Positions 20,053-29,041 of a stretch of 64,000 bases of DNA are shown here, piece by piece (position 1 is the stretch's first letter; each line of letters opens with the position of its first letter). The stretch lies in contig NZ_JACIJE010000009.1 of NCBI RefSeq assembly GCF_014199195.1, positions 140,915 to 204,914 of the forward strand. The letters are read 5' to 3'. The notes below the pieces were generated by a model. That model saw only the letters and a list, made by a program, of their open reading frames with translations. It was not told the DNA's origin and searched no databases. Source of the DNA: Neoroseomonas alkaliterrae (GTDB lineage: Bacteria; Pseudomonadota; Alphaproteobacteria; Acetobacterales; Acetobacteraceae). A program made the translations under genes and the position numbers.

Positions 20053-22080
20053 TCACGCCGCCTCCCGCCAGGGTGCCACGTCGAGGAAGGTGGATTGGTA
20101 GCAGGCCCCCTCCCCGATATCCGTCCGCCGCATGTCGCAGAGCATGTTGATGGTCCCGGCAACCGCCTCCCCGTCCGGGCGCTGGCCGGGCACGAGCACC
20201 ACCCCCGGCCGCACCTCGTCGCTGATCTTCAGAACCAGCCCCACCTCCCCGAGATCGTTGAACAATCTCACCCGCTGCCCGTCCGTCAGGCCCCGGCGCG
20301 CCGCCTCCTCCGGGTGCAGAATGGCGCAGGGCTCCCCTTCCCGCTTCCGCAGGAAGGGCGAGGCGGCATACGCCGTGTGGGCCTGGAAGTAGCCCGGCGC
20401 GGTCAGCAGACGCAGCGGCCAGCGGGCGGCCGCCGCGGCCTCGATGGGATCCTCCTCCCAGACCGGCATGGGGGGCACGCCCTGGCTGGCCAGCGCCTCG
20501 GAATGGATCTCGAGCCGGCCCGACGGCGTGCGAAACGCCTGCGCCGGGGGCGGGCTCACCTTCACCGGCCCGGCGAAGACCTCGGCCGGGTCCACGCCGG
20601 CGATGATGCCCGTCGCGCCCTTGAAGAAATGCGGCACGATCTCGCGCGGGCCGAGGTGGAAGGCGGGGTCGGTCAGCCCCATCCGGCGGCCCAGCTCCTG
20701 CGCCAGGCGGAAGTTCGACCAGGCCTCGTGCTGCGGCGCCACCGCCGCCGGCGCGTATTGCATCCGGTAGGAGCCGTAGGAGCGGTAGAAATCCTCAGTT
20801 TCCAGATAGGTGGCGGCCGGAAGCACGATGTCGGCATAGCGCGCCGTGTCGGTCATGAAGGGGTCGTGGACCACGGTGAAGAGGTCCTCCCGCGCCAGTG
20901 CCCGGCGCAGCCGGTTCACGTCCGGGTTGGTCACCGCCGGGTTGTTGGCGGCGATGAAGAGCGCCCGGATCGGCGGGTCGCGCATCTCCTCGAGCGCCTC
21001 GCCCAGCGCCAGGTGGTTCACCGTCCGCGCCGAGGCCGGGCCCGAGGGCTTGCCCACGAAGCCGAACTGGAAGTCCATCGAGGCGGCGGCCAGCAGCAGC
21101 GCCCCGCCCCCTTCCCGCCCATAGGCGCCTGTCAGGGCCGGCAGGGTCGCCACCGCCCGCAGCGCCTGCCCGCCGCGGGCGAGCCGCGTCATGCCCTCGC
21201 CCAGCCGGATCAGCGAGGTGCGCGCCGCCCCGTACATCGCGGCCAGCCGCTCGATATCGGCCTCGGGCAGGCCGGTGATGGCAGCCACCCGCGCCGGCGG
21301 GAAGCCGGGCAGCACCTCCGCCGCCCATCGTTCGAAACCAAGGGTATGGGCGGCGATGTAGTCGCGGTCCAGCAGCCCGTCGCGCAGCAGGATATGCGCG
21401 ATGCCGCAGGCCAGCGCGGCGTCGGTGCCGATGCGGATGGGCAGGTGCCAATCCGCCCGCGCCGCGGTCTGGCTGCGGCGGGGGTCGATCACCACCAGGG
21501 GCACGCCGCGCTTGCGCACCTTTTCCAGCAGCGCCCAGAAATGGACGTTCACCGCCATCAGGTCGCAGCCCCAGGCGATGACGAGGTCGGAATGGACCAC
21601 GCTCTGCGGATCGGTGCCGCCGACCGGGCCGAGCGTCAGGTCCCAGGCCGTCTCGCAGCAGGTGTCGCAGACCGTGCCGGCCATCAGGCGCGAGGTGCCG
21701 AGAGCGTGGAACAGCCCGGCCACCAGCCGCCGGTTCATCTGGCCCTGATGGGCGGAATAGGCATAGCCGAGGATCGCCTCCGGCCCGCTCTCGGCCATGA
21801 TGGCCTTCCAGCGGGAGGTGATCTCGTCCAGCGCGGCGTCCCAGGTGATGGGCTCGAACCGCCCGGCGCCCTTCGGCCCGGTGCGGCGCAGCGGTGTCCG
21901 CAGCCGGTCGGGCGAATGCACCACCTCCATGTCCCGGTTGACCTTCGCGCAGGCGAAACCGGCGGTGTAGGCCTCCTCCGGGTCGCCCTGGATGCGGATG
22001 ATGCGGTCGCCCTCGGTCTCGACGATCAGGGAACACATGTCCGGGCAGTCATGGCCGCAGACGACGCGGGTCTTGGGCAT
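20053..22080 (-). CDS. molybdopterin-dependent oxidoreductase (DMSO reductase family)
   Basis: A 675-residue cytoplasmic molybdenum/tungsten bis-MGD enzyme. The start at ATG 22080 gives MPKTRVVCGHDCPDMCSL at the N terminus, with [4Fe-4S] ligands Cys8, Cys12, Cys16 and Cys44, followed by the conserved electron-relay Lys46. The middle has the family core (GTVCDTCCETAWDLTLGPVG, LVIAWGCDLMAVNVHFWALL, IDPRRSQTA), and the C terminus is the MGD-binding cap (QRVRLFNDLGEVGLVLKISD). There is no Tat signal. No partner subunits or chaperone gene are adjacent, so the substrate cannot be told; relatives are annotated loosely as formate dehydrogenase-like or anaerobic dehydrogenases. Confidence 0.88.
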   Translation of the reverse strand: MPKTRVVCGHDCPDMCSLIVETEGDRIIRIQGDPEEAYTAGFACAKVNRDMEVVHSPDRLRTPLRRTGPKGAGRFEPITWDAALDEITSRWKAIMAESGPEAILGYAYSAHQGQMNRRLVAGLFHALGTSRLMAGTVCDTCCETAWDLTLGPVGGTDPQSVVHSDLVIAWGCDLMAVNVHFWALLEKVRKRGVPLVVIDPRRSQTAARADWHLPIRIGTDAALACGIAHILLRDGLLDRDYIAAHTLGFERWAAEVLPGFPPARVAAITGLPEADIERLAAMYGAARTSLIRLGEGMTRLARGGQALRAVATLPALTGAYGREGGGALLLAAASMDFQFGFVGKPSGPASARTVNHLALGEALEEMRDPPIRALFIAANNPAVTNPDVNRLRRALAREDLFTVVHDPFMTDTARYADIVLPAATYLETEDFYRSYGSYRMQYAPAAVAPQHEAWSNFRLAQELGRRMGLTDPAFHLGPREIVPHFFKGATGIIAGVDPAEVFAGPVKVSPPPAQAFRTPSGRLEIHSEALASQGVPPMPVWEEDPIEAAAAARWPLRLLTAPGYFQAHTAYAASPFLRKREGEPCAILHPEEAARRGLTDGQRVRLFNDLGEVGLVLKISDEVRPGVVLVPGQRPDGEAVAGTINMLCDMRRTDIGEGACYQSTFLDVAPWREAA

Positions 22081-22214
22081 CGGGGGCGGGTTCCTCGGCG
22101 GGCGCGACGCGGGCAGTCTCAGCCCGCTCCACCGCCCTGGCAACCGTCCCCCGGGGGCTTGCCTGCCGCCGCCCGCCGCGCGAGGACTCCGCCATCCTCG
22201 CCCCCGGAGACGTG

Positions 22215-23030
22215 ATGCCGCAGGAGCCCGAAGCCGCGCTGACCCGCCTGCTCGCCATCATGGCGGCGCTGCGCCACCCCGAGACCGGCTGCCCCTGGGA
22301 CCGGGAACAGGATTTCCCGACCATCGCCCCCTACACGATCGAGGAGGCCTACGAGGTCGAGGACGCCATCGCCCGCGGCTCCCCCGCCGCGCTGAAGGAC
22401 GAGCTCGGGGACCTGCTTTTCCAGGTCGTCTATCACGCCCGCATGGCCGAGGAGCGCGGCTGGTTCGCCTTCGCCGACGTCGCGCAGGCCATCTCGGAGA
22501 AGATGGTCAGCCGCCATCCGCATGTCTTCGGCGATGCCGCGGCGCGGGACACGGCCCAGCAGGTCCAGGCCTGGGAGGCGCAGAAGGAGGCCGAGCGCCG
22601 CGACCGCGCCGAGGCAGGCACGCTCGCCGGCATCCCAGCCGGCCTGCCGGCCCTGACGCGGGCGGCGAAACTGACCCGCCGCGCCGCCCGCGTCGGCTTC
22701 GACTGGCCGGACGCCGCCGCCGTGCTCGACAAGCTCGAGGAGGAGGCGCTGGAACTCCGCAAGGAACTCAGGCGCACCCCGGAAACCGCTGATCCTGCAG
22801 CATTGCGCGACGAGGTCGGTGACCTGCTTTTCGTGCTGGCCAACCTCGCCCGCAAGCTCGATCTCGACCCCGAGGATTGCCTGCGCGGGGCGAACCGGAA
22901 GTTCGAGCGCCGCTTCCGCCACATCGAGGAAACCCTTCGACGTGAAGGATCCTCGCCGGCCGACGCGACGCTCGATCGCATGGAGGCGATCTGGCAGGAG
23001 GCCAAGCGCCTCGAACAGCGGAGCCGTTGA
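22215..23030 (+). CDS. mazG: nucleoside triphosphate pyrophosphohydrolase MazG
   Basis: MazG hydrolyses NTPs and dNTPs to the monophosphate, cleaning the nucleotide pool and damping (p)ppGpp signalling. The 271-residue protein has two MazG domains. The first has CPWDREQDFPTIAPYTIEEA and the metal motif EEAYEVEDAI; the second has LEEEALELRKEL and RDEVGDLLFVLANLARKLDL. ATG 22215 is preferred because GGAG lies 5 bases upstream; the GTG at 22212 is the alternative. It is divergent from the oxidoreductase gene and 3 bases ahead of the next gene. In related genomes mazG also lies near hflX-hfq. Confidence 0.95.
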   Translation: MPQEPEAALTRLLAIMAALRHPETGCPWDREQDFPTIAPYTIEEAYEVEDAIARGSPAALKDELGDLLFQVVYHARMAEERGWFAFADVAQAISEKMVSRHPHVFGDAAARDTAQQVQAWEAQKEAERRDRAEAGTLAGIPAGLPALTRAAKLTRRAARVGFDWPDAAAVLDKLEEEALELRKELRRTPETADPAALRDEVGDLLFVLANLARKLDLDPEDCLRGANRKFERRFRHIEETLRREGSSPADATLDRMEAIWQEAKRLEQRSR

Positions 23031-23033
23031 AAG

Positions 23034-23981
23034 ATGATGCGCGCTGCGATCCTGTTTGTGCTGATCCTGCAATTCTTCTCGGTGCATGAGGCATCCGCCC
23101 AGCCCCGCCGCACCCTGCTGGACGAAGGGCCGGCCGGCCGTGTCGTCGCCGCCCCGCAGGGCCAGGGCGAGGCCCTGCGCCTGCGCCGCGAGGGCCGCAC
23201 GGTCTGGCAGGCCCGGGACCAGCGCTTCACACTGTTCAGCGAGGGCACCCCCGTCCCGATCGGTGACGGGCAGACCGCCATCGGCATCACGGGCTGGTCG
23301 GGTGGCGCCTATTGCTGCTGGACCCTCCATCTCTTCCGGCGGGGTCCGGGCGGCCTCGCGCATATCGCCTCCCTGCCGCTCGGCAAGCGGGAGCCGGCCG
23401 TCTTGCGCCTGACGCCGCCCGGGGCCGCGGGCATCCGCCTCGCCGATGCGGCCTTCGATTTCTGGGAGGCGCCGGCCAGCCTCGCCGCCGACCTGCACCC
23501 GACCATCCCCTTCCGCTGGAACGGCCGGGCGCTGGAGCCGGACCTTGCCGCCATGCGCCGCCCGGTCGCGGAGGCGCTCGGCACCGCCTGCGCCGAGATG
23601 GCCGCGCCCGACGACCTGCCCCCGCCCGAGGAGAGGATCGCCCGTTACCCCGATCTCGATGCCGCCATCGCCGCCCTGCGCGCGCGGGACTGGCGCCGCC
23701 CGGCGGACCAGCCCCATCCGGGGGTCGAGGCCGCGCGCCTCGCCGCCTGCCTGATCTATGCCGGCCATGCCGGAGAGGCGGCGCACCTGCTGCGCGAGGC
23801 CTGGCCGGCGGACATCCCCGGCCGCGCCGAGACCGAGCGCCAGCTCGCCGCGCGCCTCGCCTGCAGCCCCTTCGCCGCGGCGGTGCGGGCGGTGAACGCG
23901 CCGCGCGCGCCCTTCACCACCGCGCGCTGCCAGCGCAACGGCCCGGACCAGACGGCGGTCTTCACGCTCGGCTGGCGCTGA
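23034..23981 (+). CDS. hypothetical exported protein
   Basis: I do not recognise a family. The 315-residue product has a clear signal peptide (MMRAAILFVLILQFFSVHEASAQ), so it should be periplasmic or outer. The first half looks beta-rich (GQGEALRLRREGRTVWQARD, GITGWSGGAYCCWTLHLFRR), and the second half is Ala-rich and helical. Cysteines include an adjacent CC pair and four more in the second half. It is 3 bases after mazG and ends directly against the convergent pirin gene with no base between the two stop codons. Confidence 0.75.
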   Translation: MMRAAILFVLILQFFSVHEASAQPRRTLLDEGPAGRVVAAPQGQGEALRLRREGRTVWQARDQRFTLFSEGTPVPIGDGQTAIGITGWSGGAYCCWTLHLFRRGPGGLAHIASLPLGKREPAVLRLTPPGAAGIRLADAAFDFWEAPASLAADLHPTIPFRWNGRALEPDLAAMRRPVAEALGTACAEMAAPDDLPPPEERIARYPDLDAAIAALRARDWRRPADQPHPGVEAARLAACLIYAGHAGEAAHLLREAWPADIPGRAETERQLAARLACSPFAAAVRAVNAPRAPFTTARCQRNGPDQTAVFTLGWR

Positions 23982-24932
23982 TCAGGCCGGGCGGATCCCG
24001 GCCCGCACCGTCACGCGCCCTTCGGGCAGGGGGATGAATTCGGCCTCGTCCCCCGGCACGCGGCCGAAGCGCCCGGCCTTCCAGTCTTCCTTGGCCTGTT
24101 CGAGCCGCTCGCGGGAGGAAGCGACGAAGTTCCAGTAGAGGTAGCGCGGCCCGTCCATCACCGCCCCGCCCAGCATCAGCAGCCGCGCCCCCTGCGGCCC
24201 GGCGGTGAGCGCGAGCGAATCCCCGGCGCGGAAGACCAGCATCCGGCCGGCCTCGAACCAGGTGCCGGCCACCTCCGCGCTGCCCTGCACGAGGTAGGCG
24301 CCCCGCTCCTCATGCCCCGAGGGCAGCGGCAGCCGCGCCCCCGGCGCGAGCAGCGCATCGGCGTAGAACAGCGGCGAGGAGACGGCGGCCGGCGCGCGCA
24401 GGCCCCAGCCCTCCCCGGCGATCAGGCGCAGTCTGAGCCCCTGGTCCTCGACGAAGGGCAGCGCGCCGGCGCCGTGATGGGCGAAGGCCGGGGCGGTTTC
24501 CTCCGCCTCGCGGGGCAGCGCCACCCAGGACTGGATGCCGAACATGCGCTGCGCCCGGTCGCGCTGCGCGGGGTCGGTGCGCTCGGAATGGACGATGCCG
24601 CGCCCCGCGGTCATCCAGTTCAGCTCGCCCGGGCGGATCGGCTGGGCACTGCCCAGGCTGTCGCGATGCAGGATCTCTCCTTCGAACAGGTAGGTGACGG
24701 TCGAGAGGCCGATATGCGGGTGCGGGCGGACATCGAGCCCCTGCCCGGTCAGGAACTCGCCCGGCCCCATCTGGTCGAAGAAGATGAAGGGGCCGACCAT
24801 CTGCCGCTCGCGCGCGGGCAAGGCCCGGCGCACCTCGAAACCGCCGACGTCGTGGGCGCGGGGGATGATGACATGCTCGAGGCCCGGGGGCGGCGCGGGG
24901 CAGGATGGCTCGGCTTCGTCGAGGGTGGACAT
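23982..24932 (-). CDS. pirin family protein
   Basis: Pirins are bicupin iron proteins; bacterial members may act as quercetin dioxygenases or regulators of central metabolism. The 316-residue product starts at ATG 24932. The N-terminal cupin has PHPHIGLSTVTYLFEGEILH with the metal-binding His pair, DSLGSAQPIRPGELNWMTAGRGIVHSE with the third His, and then the acidic ligand region. The C-terminal cupin is HEERGAYLVQGSAEVAGTW. The frame extends upstream to 25163, but that part is composition-shadow without homology to pirin starts. The stop abuts the stop of the convergent exported-protein gene. Confidence 0.93.
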   Translation of the reverse strand: MSTLDEAEPSCPAPPPGLEHVIIPRAHDVGGFEVRRALPARERQMVGPFIFFDQMGPGEFLTGQGLDVRPHPHIGLSTVTYLFEGEILHRDSLGSAQPIRPGELNWMTAGRGIVHSERTDPAQRDRAQRMFGIQSWVALPREAEETAPAFAHHGAGALPFVEDQGLRLRLIAGEGWGLRAPAAVSSPLFYADALLAPGARLPLPSGHEERGAYLVQGSAEVAGTWFEAGRMLVFRAGDSLALTAGPQGARLLMLGGAVMDGPRYLYWNFVASSRERLEQAKEDWKAGRFGRVPGDEAEFIPLPEGRVTVRAGIRPA

Positions 24933-25017
24933 GGCGCGCTCCCGGCCGTGGTCCCATGAGGATGGGGACGCCCCCGCCCGGCCGCCATCCCCGCCGCCTG
25001 CAGGCGCGCACGCGAAA

Positions 25018-25045
25018 GGGGCGGCCCGCGCCGGCGGACCGCCCC
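25018..25045 (-). terminator. probable terminator of the PEP-CTERM-like gene
   Basis: GGGGCGG at 25018-25024 pairs with CCGCCCC at 25039-25045 around a 14-base GC-rich loop. Read on the minus strand the hairpin is followed by TTTC. It lies about 50 bases downstream of the stop at 25096 and ahead of pirin. The short T tract makes it a weak intrinsic terminator. Confidence 0.45.
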
Positions 25046-25095
25046 ACTTCTCCCCCCGTTCCGGCGCCGCGCGGGTCGGCGCGGCAGGACCGCCT

Positions 25096-25809
25096 TCAGG
25101 CCGCCGCGCGGCGGCGGCGCACGACCGCGCCCAGCCCGAGCAGGCCCATGCCCAGCAGGGCAATGGAGGCCGGCGCCGGCACTCTGACGGAGCCGCCGGT
25201 GATCTCCAGGCGGATCACGAGGTCGTCATGGTTGTCGTCCGGCCCGGCGCCGAGGTCGTCGAAGAACAGCCACGCCACCGTGCCGCTCGAGGCGGTGATG
25301 CCGTTGATGGTGGTGTCGATGCAGGACAGGGCCGTGCAGTTGCCGAGCGTGACGAAGAAATTGCCGAGGTTGTTGTTCGGCAGGACGTTCGCCCCGTTCA
25401 CGACGTCGCCATTCGCCGCGAAGGTCGGATTGCCGCCGCCGTTGGTGTCGAACATGAAGGGCAGGAGGCCCGACAGCACGTTGTTGATCGTGACGCTCGT
25501 GCCGATCGGGCTGCCGAGCGTGCCGGACGTGCCGCCGCCGCCGGTCAGGATCGGGGTGCCGTTCCAGACAAAGGAGTTCGTCCAGCCCGCCTCGTAGCCG
25601 ATCAGCGTCGCGGTGATCTGCGACGGCCCGCCGATGAGGTAGAGATTCGCGCCGTACCAGCCCTCGATCTTCGGCAGCGGGGCGATCACCTGGTTGTTGG
25701 CCGTCGCTCCGCCCGGGATGGTGCCGACGGTCGAGGCCTGGGTGGCCGGGGCGGCGAAGGCAAGCCCGAGAAGGGCGGAAGCGGCGAAAAGGGCCTTGCG
25801 GAGGGACAT
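25096..25809 (-). CDS. PEP-CTERM-like (VPAPA) exported protein
   Basis: A 237-residue secreted protein. ATG 25809 follows GGAGACACCCCC, and the N terminus MSLRKALFAASALLGLAFAAPATQAS is a signal peptide. The middle is Gly/Asn/Thr-rich with few charged residues (LTGGGGTSGTLGSPIGTSVT, NGGGNPTFAANGDVVNGANV) and contains two nearby cysteines (GNCTALSCIDTT). The end has the tripartite sorting signal of exosortase substrates: VPAPA, a hydrophobic helix (LLGMGLLGLGAVV) and a basic RRRR. Such proteins are anchored or released with exopolysaccharide. The exosortase itself is not in the window. Confidence 0.82.
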   Translation of the reverse strand: MSLRKALFAASALLGLAFAAPATQASTVGTIPGGATANNQVIAPLPKIEGWYGANLYLIGGPSQITATLIGYEAGWTNSFVWNGTPILTGGGGTSGTLGSPIGTSVTINNVLSGLLPFMFDTNGGGNPTFAANGDVVNGANVLPNNNLGNFFVTLGNCTALSCIDTTINGITASSGTVAWLFFDDLGAGPDDNHDDLVIRLEITGGSVRVPAPASIALLGMGLLGLGAVVRRRRAAA

Positions 25810-25974
25810 GGGGGTGTCTCCAGTGCGGCGTAACGGATCTGAGCGATTGTCTTGCAAGGCGGATGCCAGTCTGAAAACAGCCTTCGCTCAATGGGTTATG
25901 CCGCCACCCGCCGCGCCACCCGCCCGGGTTGAAAAGAACGCCGACGCAGGCGCCCGGGCAGCCCGCGCCCCCGC

Positions 25975-26505
25975 TCAGGGGTAGCGGATCGCCACCACCT
26001 CCACCTCCTCCACGCCGCCGGGGGTGCGGATCTTCCGCACATCCCCCACCCGCGCGCCGAGCAGCGCGCGCGCCACCGGCGCCACCCAGGAGACATCCCC
26101 CTTCTCCGCATCCGCCTCGTCCACCCCGACGATGCGGATCGTCACCTCGGCATCGTCGGCGAGGCGCGCAAAGGTCACCGTGGCGCCGAAGAACACCTGG
26201 TCGCGCCGCTCTTGCGCCGCCGGGTCCACCACCTGCACGCGTTCGAGCCGCTTGCGCAGGAAGCGGACGCGGGCGTCGATCTGCCGCAGGCGCCGCTTGC
26301 CGTACTGGTAGTCCGCATTCTCGGACCGGTCGCCGAGGCTCGCGGCCCAGGCCACCACCTCGACCACCTTCGGGCGCTCCTCCTCCCACAGCGCGCGCAG
26401 TTCCTCGCGCAGCGCGGCCGCGCCCGCGGGCGTCATGTAGAAGGGCGTGCCGGGGGGCAGGCCGGGCGGCCCGTCCTCCCCCTCATCCTCACCCTCGGCG
26501 CTCAC
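25975..26505 (-). CDS. greB: transcription elongation factor GreB
   Basis: GreB stimulates transcript cleavage by backtracked RNA polymerase. The GTG start at 26505 overlaps the stop of the upstream gene (GTGA) and gives 176 residues. After an acidic N-terminal extension ([14 protein letters not shown]), the coiled-coil domain begins FYMTPAGAAALREELRALWE, with the GreB-type tip GDRSENADYQYGKRRLRQID carrying the catalytic acidic residues (Asp, Glu). The FKBP-like C-terminal domain follows (VVDPAAQERRDQVFFGATVT). The RRLRQIDARVRFLRKRLE stretch is characteristic of GreB rather than GreA. Confidence 0.92.
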   Translation of the reverse strand: MSAEGEDEGEDGPPGLPPGTPFYMTPAGAAALREELRALWEEERPKVVEVVAWAASLGDRSENADYQYGKRRLRQIDARVRFLRKRLERVQVVDPAAQERRDQVFFGATVTFARLADDAEVTIRIVGVDEADAEKGDVSWVAPVARALLGARVGDVRKIRTPGGVEEVEVVAIRYP

Positions 26506-27329
26506 GGGTCGAGGAGGGTGGCGCGCACCGCCTCCCAGCAGGCGCGGTCGGGGGCGCAGATCAGCCCGCCGTCGCGATGCTGCGGCGTGTAGGCGCTGCC
26601 GTCGAATCGCGCGGCATAGCCGCCCGCCTCGCGGTGCAGCAGCCAGCCGGGCAGGTGATCCCAGGGCATCAGCCGGTTGTAGAATTGCACATGGGCATGC
26701 CCGCCCGCCGTCAGCCGGTATTCGTGGGCCGAGCAACGGAAGCCCACCACCCCGGCGAAGCGCGCGAGGCGCGAGGCGACCTGCGAGCGCATCGGCTCGC
26801 GCAGATAGGTCCAGGAAATGGCGGCGATCATGCGCTCCACGGGCGCCGGCGCGGCCACGTGCAGATCGGCCATGTGGCGGCCCTGACCGTCGGCGATCCA
26901 GGCCCCTTCCCCGCGCAGCGCGATGGCGGTGTCGTCGCCGAGCGGGTCGTGGATCCAGGCCGCGGCCACCTCGCCGCGCACCACCGCCGCGGCCATGGCC
27001 CCGAAGAGCGGCGTGCCGGAAGCGAAATTCGCCGTCCCGTCCACCGGGTCCACCACGAAGGCGAGGTCTGCGCCGGCGAGGCGGTCGAGCACGCGCTCAT
27101 CCGCCGCCGCCGCCTCCTCCCCGATCACGGCGCAGCCGGGAAAGAGCCGCGCGAGCCCCGCCTCGATGACGCGCTCGGCGGCCTCGTCGGCATCGGTCAC
27201 GAGGTCGAGCGGCCCGGTCTTCGCCCGCACCGCCCCCTGCGCCAGCCGGCGGAAGCGCGGCAGGATCTCGGCGCGCGCCGCCTCGCGCAGCAGGGAGGCG
27301 ACCTCGGCCGCCCGCGCCGCGCCGATCAT
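26502..27329 (-). CDS. inositol monophosphatase family protein
   Basis: A Mg2+-dependent sugar-phosphate phosphatase of the IMPase/CysQ superfamily, 275 residues. The metal motifs are visible: VIGEEAAAA (Glu pair), [20 protein letters not shown] (the DPxDGTxNF signature) and [11 protein letters not shown] in place of the usual WDxAAG. The substrate is not evident; inositol-1-phosphate or 3'-phosphoadenosine 5'-phosphate are the usual options. It overlaps hflX upstream (ATGA) and greB downstream (GTGA), so it is part of the hfq-hflX-greB transcription unit. Confidence 0.9.
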   Translation of the reverse strand: MIGAARAAEVASLLREAARAEILPRFRRLAQGAVRAKTGPLDLVTDADEAAERVIEAGLARLFPGCAVIGEEAAAADERVLDRLAGADLAFVVDPVDGTANFASGTPLFGAMAAAVVRGEVAAAWIHDPLGDDTAIALRGEGAWIADGQGRHMADLHVAAPAPVERMIAAISWTYLREPMRSQVASRLARFAGVVGFRCSAHEYRLTAGGHAHVQFYNRLMPWDHLPGWLLHREAGGYAARFDGSAYTPQHRDGGLICAPDRACWEAVRATLLDP

Positions 27330-28645
27330 GCCCCGCGCCCCTCGAAGCGCGCCCGGTCGGCGGGCGAGAGGCGGACCGTCAGGCTGATCCCGTCCTCGCG
27401 GTCACGGCGCGAAAGCACCTCGCCGTGCTGGTAGAGCCAGGCGAGGCCCGCCCCGTCGGTCGTCGACACCGTCACCTCGATCGTCTCCATCCCGGCCGAA
27501 AGCCGCGCGTCGATGGCCCGGCGCAGCTCGTCGAGCCCCTCCCCGGTCAGCGCCGAGACCGGCACCGCCCCCGGCACGCGGCGCGCGACCTGCTCGATCC
27601 CGCCGAGGAGGTCGGCCTTGTTGAGCACCTCCAGCACCCGGTCCTGCCAGCCTTCGTCGAGGCTCGCATGCGGCCCCTCGGCCATCTCCGCCATCACGGC
27701 GAGGACGTCGGCGCGCTGCGCCGCGCTGTCGGGGTGGGCGATGTCGCGCACATGCAGGATGACATCCGCCGCCGCCACCTCTTCGAGCGTCGCGCGGAAG
27801 GCCTCGACGAGCTGCGTCGGCAGGTCGGAGATGAAGCCCACCGTGTCGGAGAGGATGCAGGTCCGCCCCGAGGGCAGCCGGATCGCGCGCATGGTGGGGT
27901 CGAGCGTCGCGAAGAGCTGGTCCTGGGCATAGACCCCGGCGCCGGTCAGCGCGTTGAACAGCGTGGACTTGCCGGCATTCGTGTAGCCCACCAGCGCGAC
28001 CACGGGATAGGGCACGCGGGCGCGGGCGGAACGGTGCAGCCCGCGGGTCCGGCGCACCTGCGCGAGTTCCCGCTTCAGCTTGACGATGCGCTCGCTGATC
28101 AGGCGGCGGTCGATCTCGATCTGCGACTCGCCCGGCCCGCCGAGGAAGCCGAAGCCGCCGCGCTGGCGTTCGAGGTGGGTCCAGGAGCGCACCAGCCGCG
28201 TGCGCTGGTATTCGAGATGCGCGAGCTCGACCTGCAGCGCGCCTTCCCTGGTGCGCGCCCGCTCGCCGAAGATCTCGAGGATCAGGCCGGTGCGGTCGAT
28301 GACCTTGCAGCCCCAGGCCTTCTCGAGGTTGCGCTGCTGGACCGGGCTCAGCGCCGCATCCACGACGACGAGGCCGACCTGCTGCTCCTTCAGCGCGCGG
28401 CCGATGATCTCGACCTGGCCCTCGCCGAGCAACGTGGCCGGCCGGCGCTCGCGCAAGGGATGCACGGCGGAATGGACCACCGCGACGCCGATCGAGGCGG
28501 CAAGGCCCACCGCCTCGGCCAGCCGCGCCTCGGCCGCGCGCTGGCCGCCGGCATCGCCGATGGCGAGCCGGTTCGGCTTCTCGAAGGGCAGGATGACGGC
28601 CGCGCGGGTCGGCTGGCCGCCCGGCGAGTCAGCTCCCGCCGCCAG
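27326..28645 (-). CDS. hflX: GTPase HflX (start uncertain, probable CTG)
   Basis: HflX is a ribosome-splitting GTPase used in stress recovery. The GTPase domain has G1 [14 protein letters not shown], the switch region [20 protein letters not shown] (G3 DTVGF) and G4 NKAD; the HflX-specific N-terminal domain precedes it ([40 protein letters not shown]). The first ATG/GTG/TTG in frame is GTG 28510, but family-like sequence ([20 protein letters not shown]) continues upstream of it. The only start in that open stretch with a ribosome site is CTG 28645 (GAGGTGG upstream), inside hfq, giving 439 residues, the normal length. Function is certain, the start is not. Confidence 0.9.
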   Translation of the reverse strand: MAAGADSPGGQPTRAAVILPFEKPNRLAIGDAGGQRAAEARLAEAVGLAASIGVAVVHSAVHPLRERRPATLLGEGQVEIIGRALKEQQVGLVVVDAALSPVQQRNLEKAWGCKVIDRTGLILEIFGERARTREGALQVELAHLEYQRTRLVRSWTHLERQRGGFGFLGGPGESQIEIDRRLISERIVKLKRELAQVRRTRGLHRSARARVPYPVVALVGYTNAGKSTLFNALTGAGVYAQDQLFATLDPTMRAIRLPSGRTCILSDTVGFISDLPTQLVEAFRATLEEVAAADVILHVRDIAHPDSAAQRADVLAVMAEMAEGPHASLDEGWQDRVLEVLNKADLLGGIEQVARRVPGAVPVSALTGEGLDELRRAIDARLSAGMETIEVTVSTTDGAGLAWLYQHGEVLSRRDREDGISLTVRLSPADRARFEGRGA

Positions 28646-28949
28646 GGGCCACCTCGCGGGTCAGGGTCATGCGGGTCTCGGAGGCCGGGGCGGCGGCCTG
28701 CTGCGCGCCCGCCTGGGCGGTGGCGTCGAACAGCATGATGGGCGCGCCCGGCATCACGGTGCTGATGGCGTGCTTGTAGACGAGCTGCGTGTGCCCGTCC
28801 CGGCGGAGCAGCACCGAGAAATTGTCGAACCAGGTGATGATTCCCTGCAGCTTCACGCCGTTCACCAGGAAGATCGTCACCGGGGTCTTGGATTTGCGAA
28901 CGTGGTTCAGGAACACGTCCTGCACGTTCTGGGACTTCTCTGCGGCCAT
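28629..28949 (-). CDS. hfq: RNA-binding protein Hfq
   Basis: Hfq is the hexameric Sm-like chaperone for small RNAs. ATG 28949 is chosen over a longer frame because it gives the conserved start [20 protein letters not shown]; the product is 106 residues. Sm1 is [20 protein letters not shown] with [22 protein letters not shown], carrying the YKHA proximal RNA-binding motif. The Sm2 end [11 protein letters not shown] is followed by a disordered Ala/Gln-rich tail of about 30 residues, long for alphaproteobacteria. Placement ahead of hflX and after the ntr genes is typical. Confidence 0.98.
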   Translation of the reverse strand: MAAEKSQNVQDVFLNHVRKSKTPVTIFLVNGVKLQGIITWFDNFSVLLRRDGHTQLVYKHAISTVMPGAPIMLFDATAQAGAQQAAAPASETRMTLTREVAPGGGS

Positions 28950-29041
28950 GGGACCGGTCCTCTGTTCTTGCTGGTCACCGACCAGGGGCGGACCGGCGAA
29001 AACCATTTCCGGCCACCGGCGCGCGGAGTGTCCCTCGCCGC

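Noticed and set aside
22071..22143. Longer N terminus for the molybdopterin oxidoreductase.
   Set aside because: The family start with CGHDCPDMC begins right after ATG 22080; the upstream residues are Pro/Arg-rich shadow and would displace the ribosome site.
24933..25163. N-terminal extension of the pirin gene.
   Set aside because: The extra 77 residues are Ala/Gly/Pro/Arg-rich with no pirin homology and overlap the probable terminator and 3' end of the PEP-CTERM-like gene.
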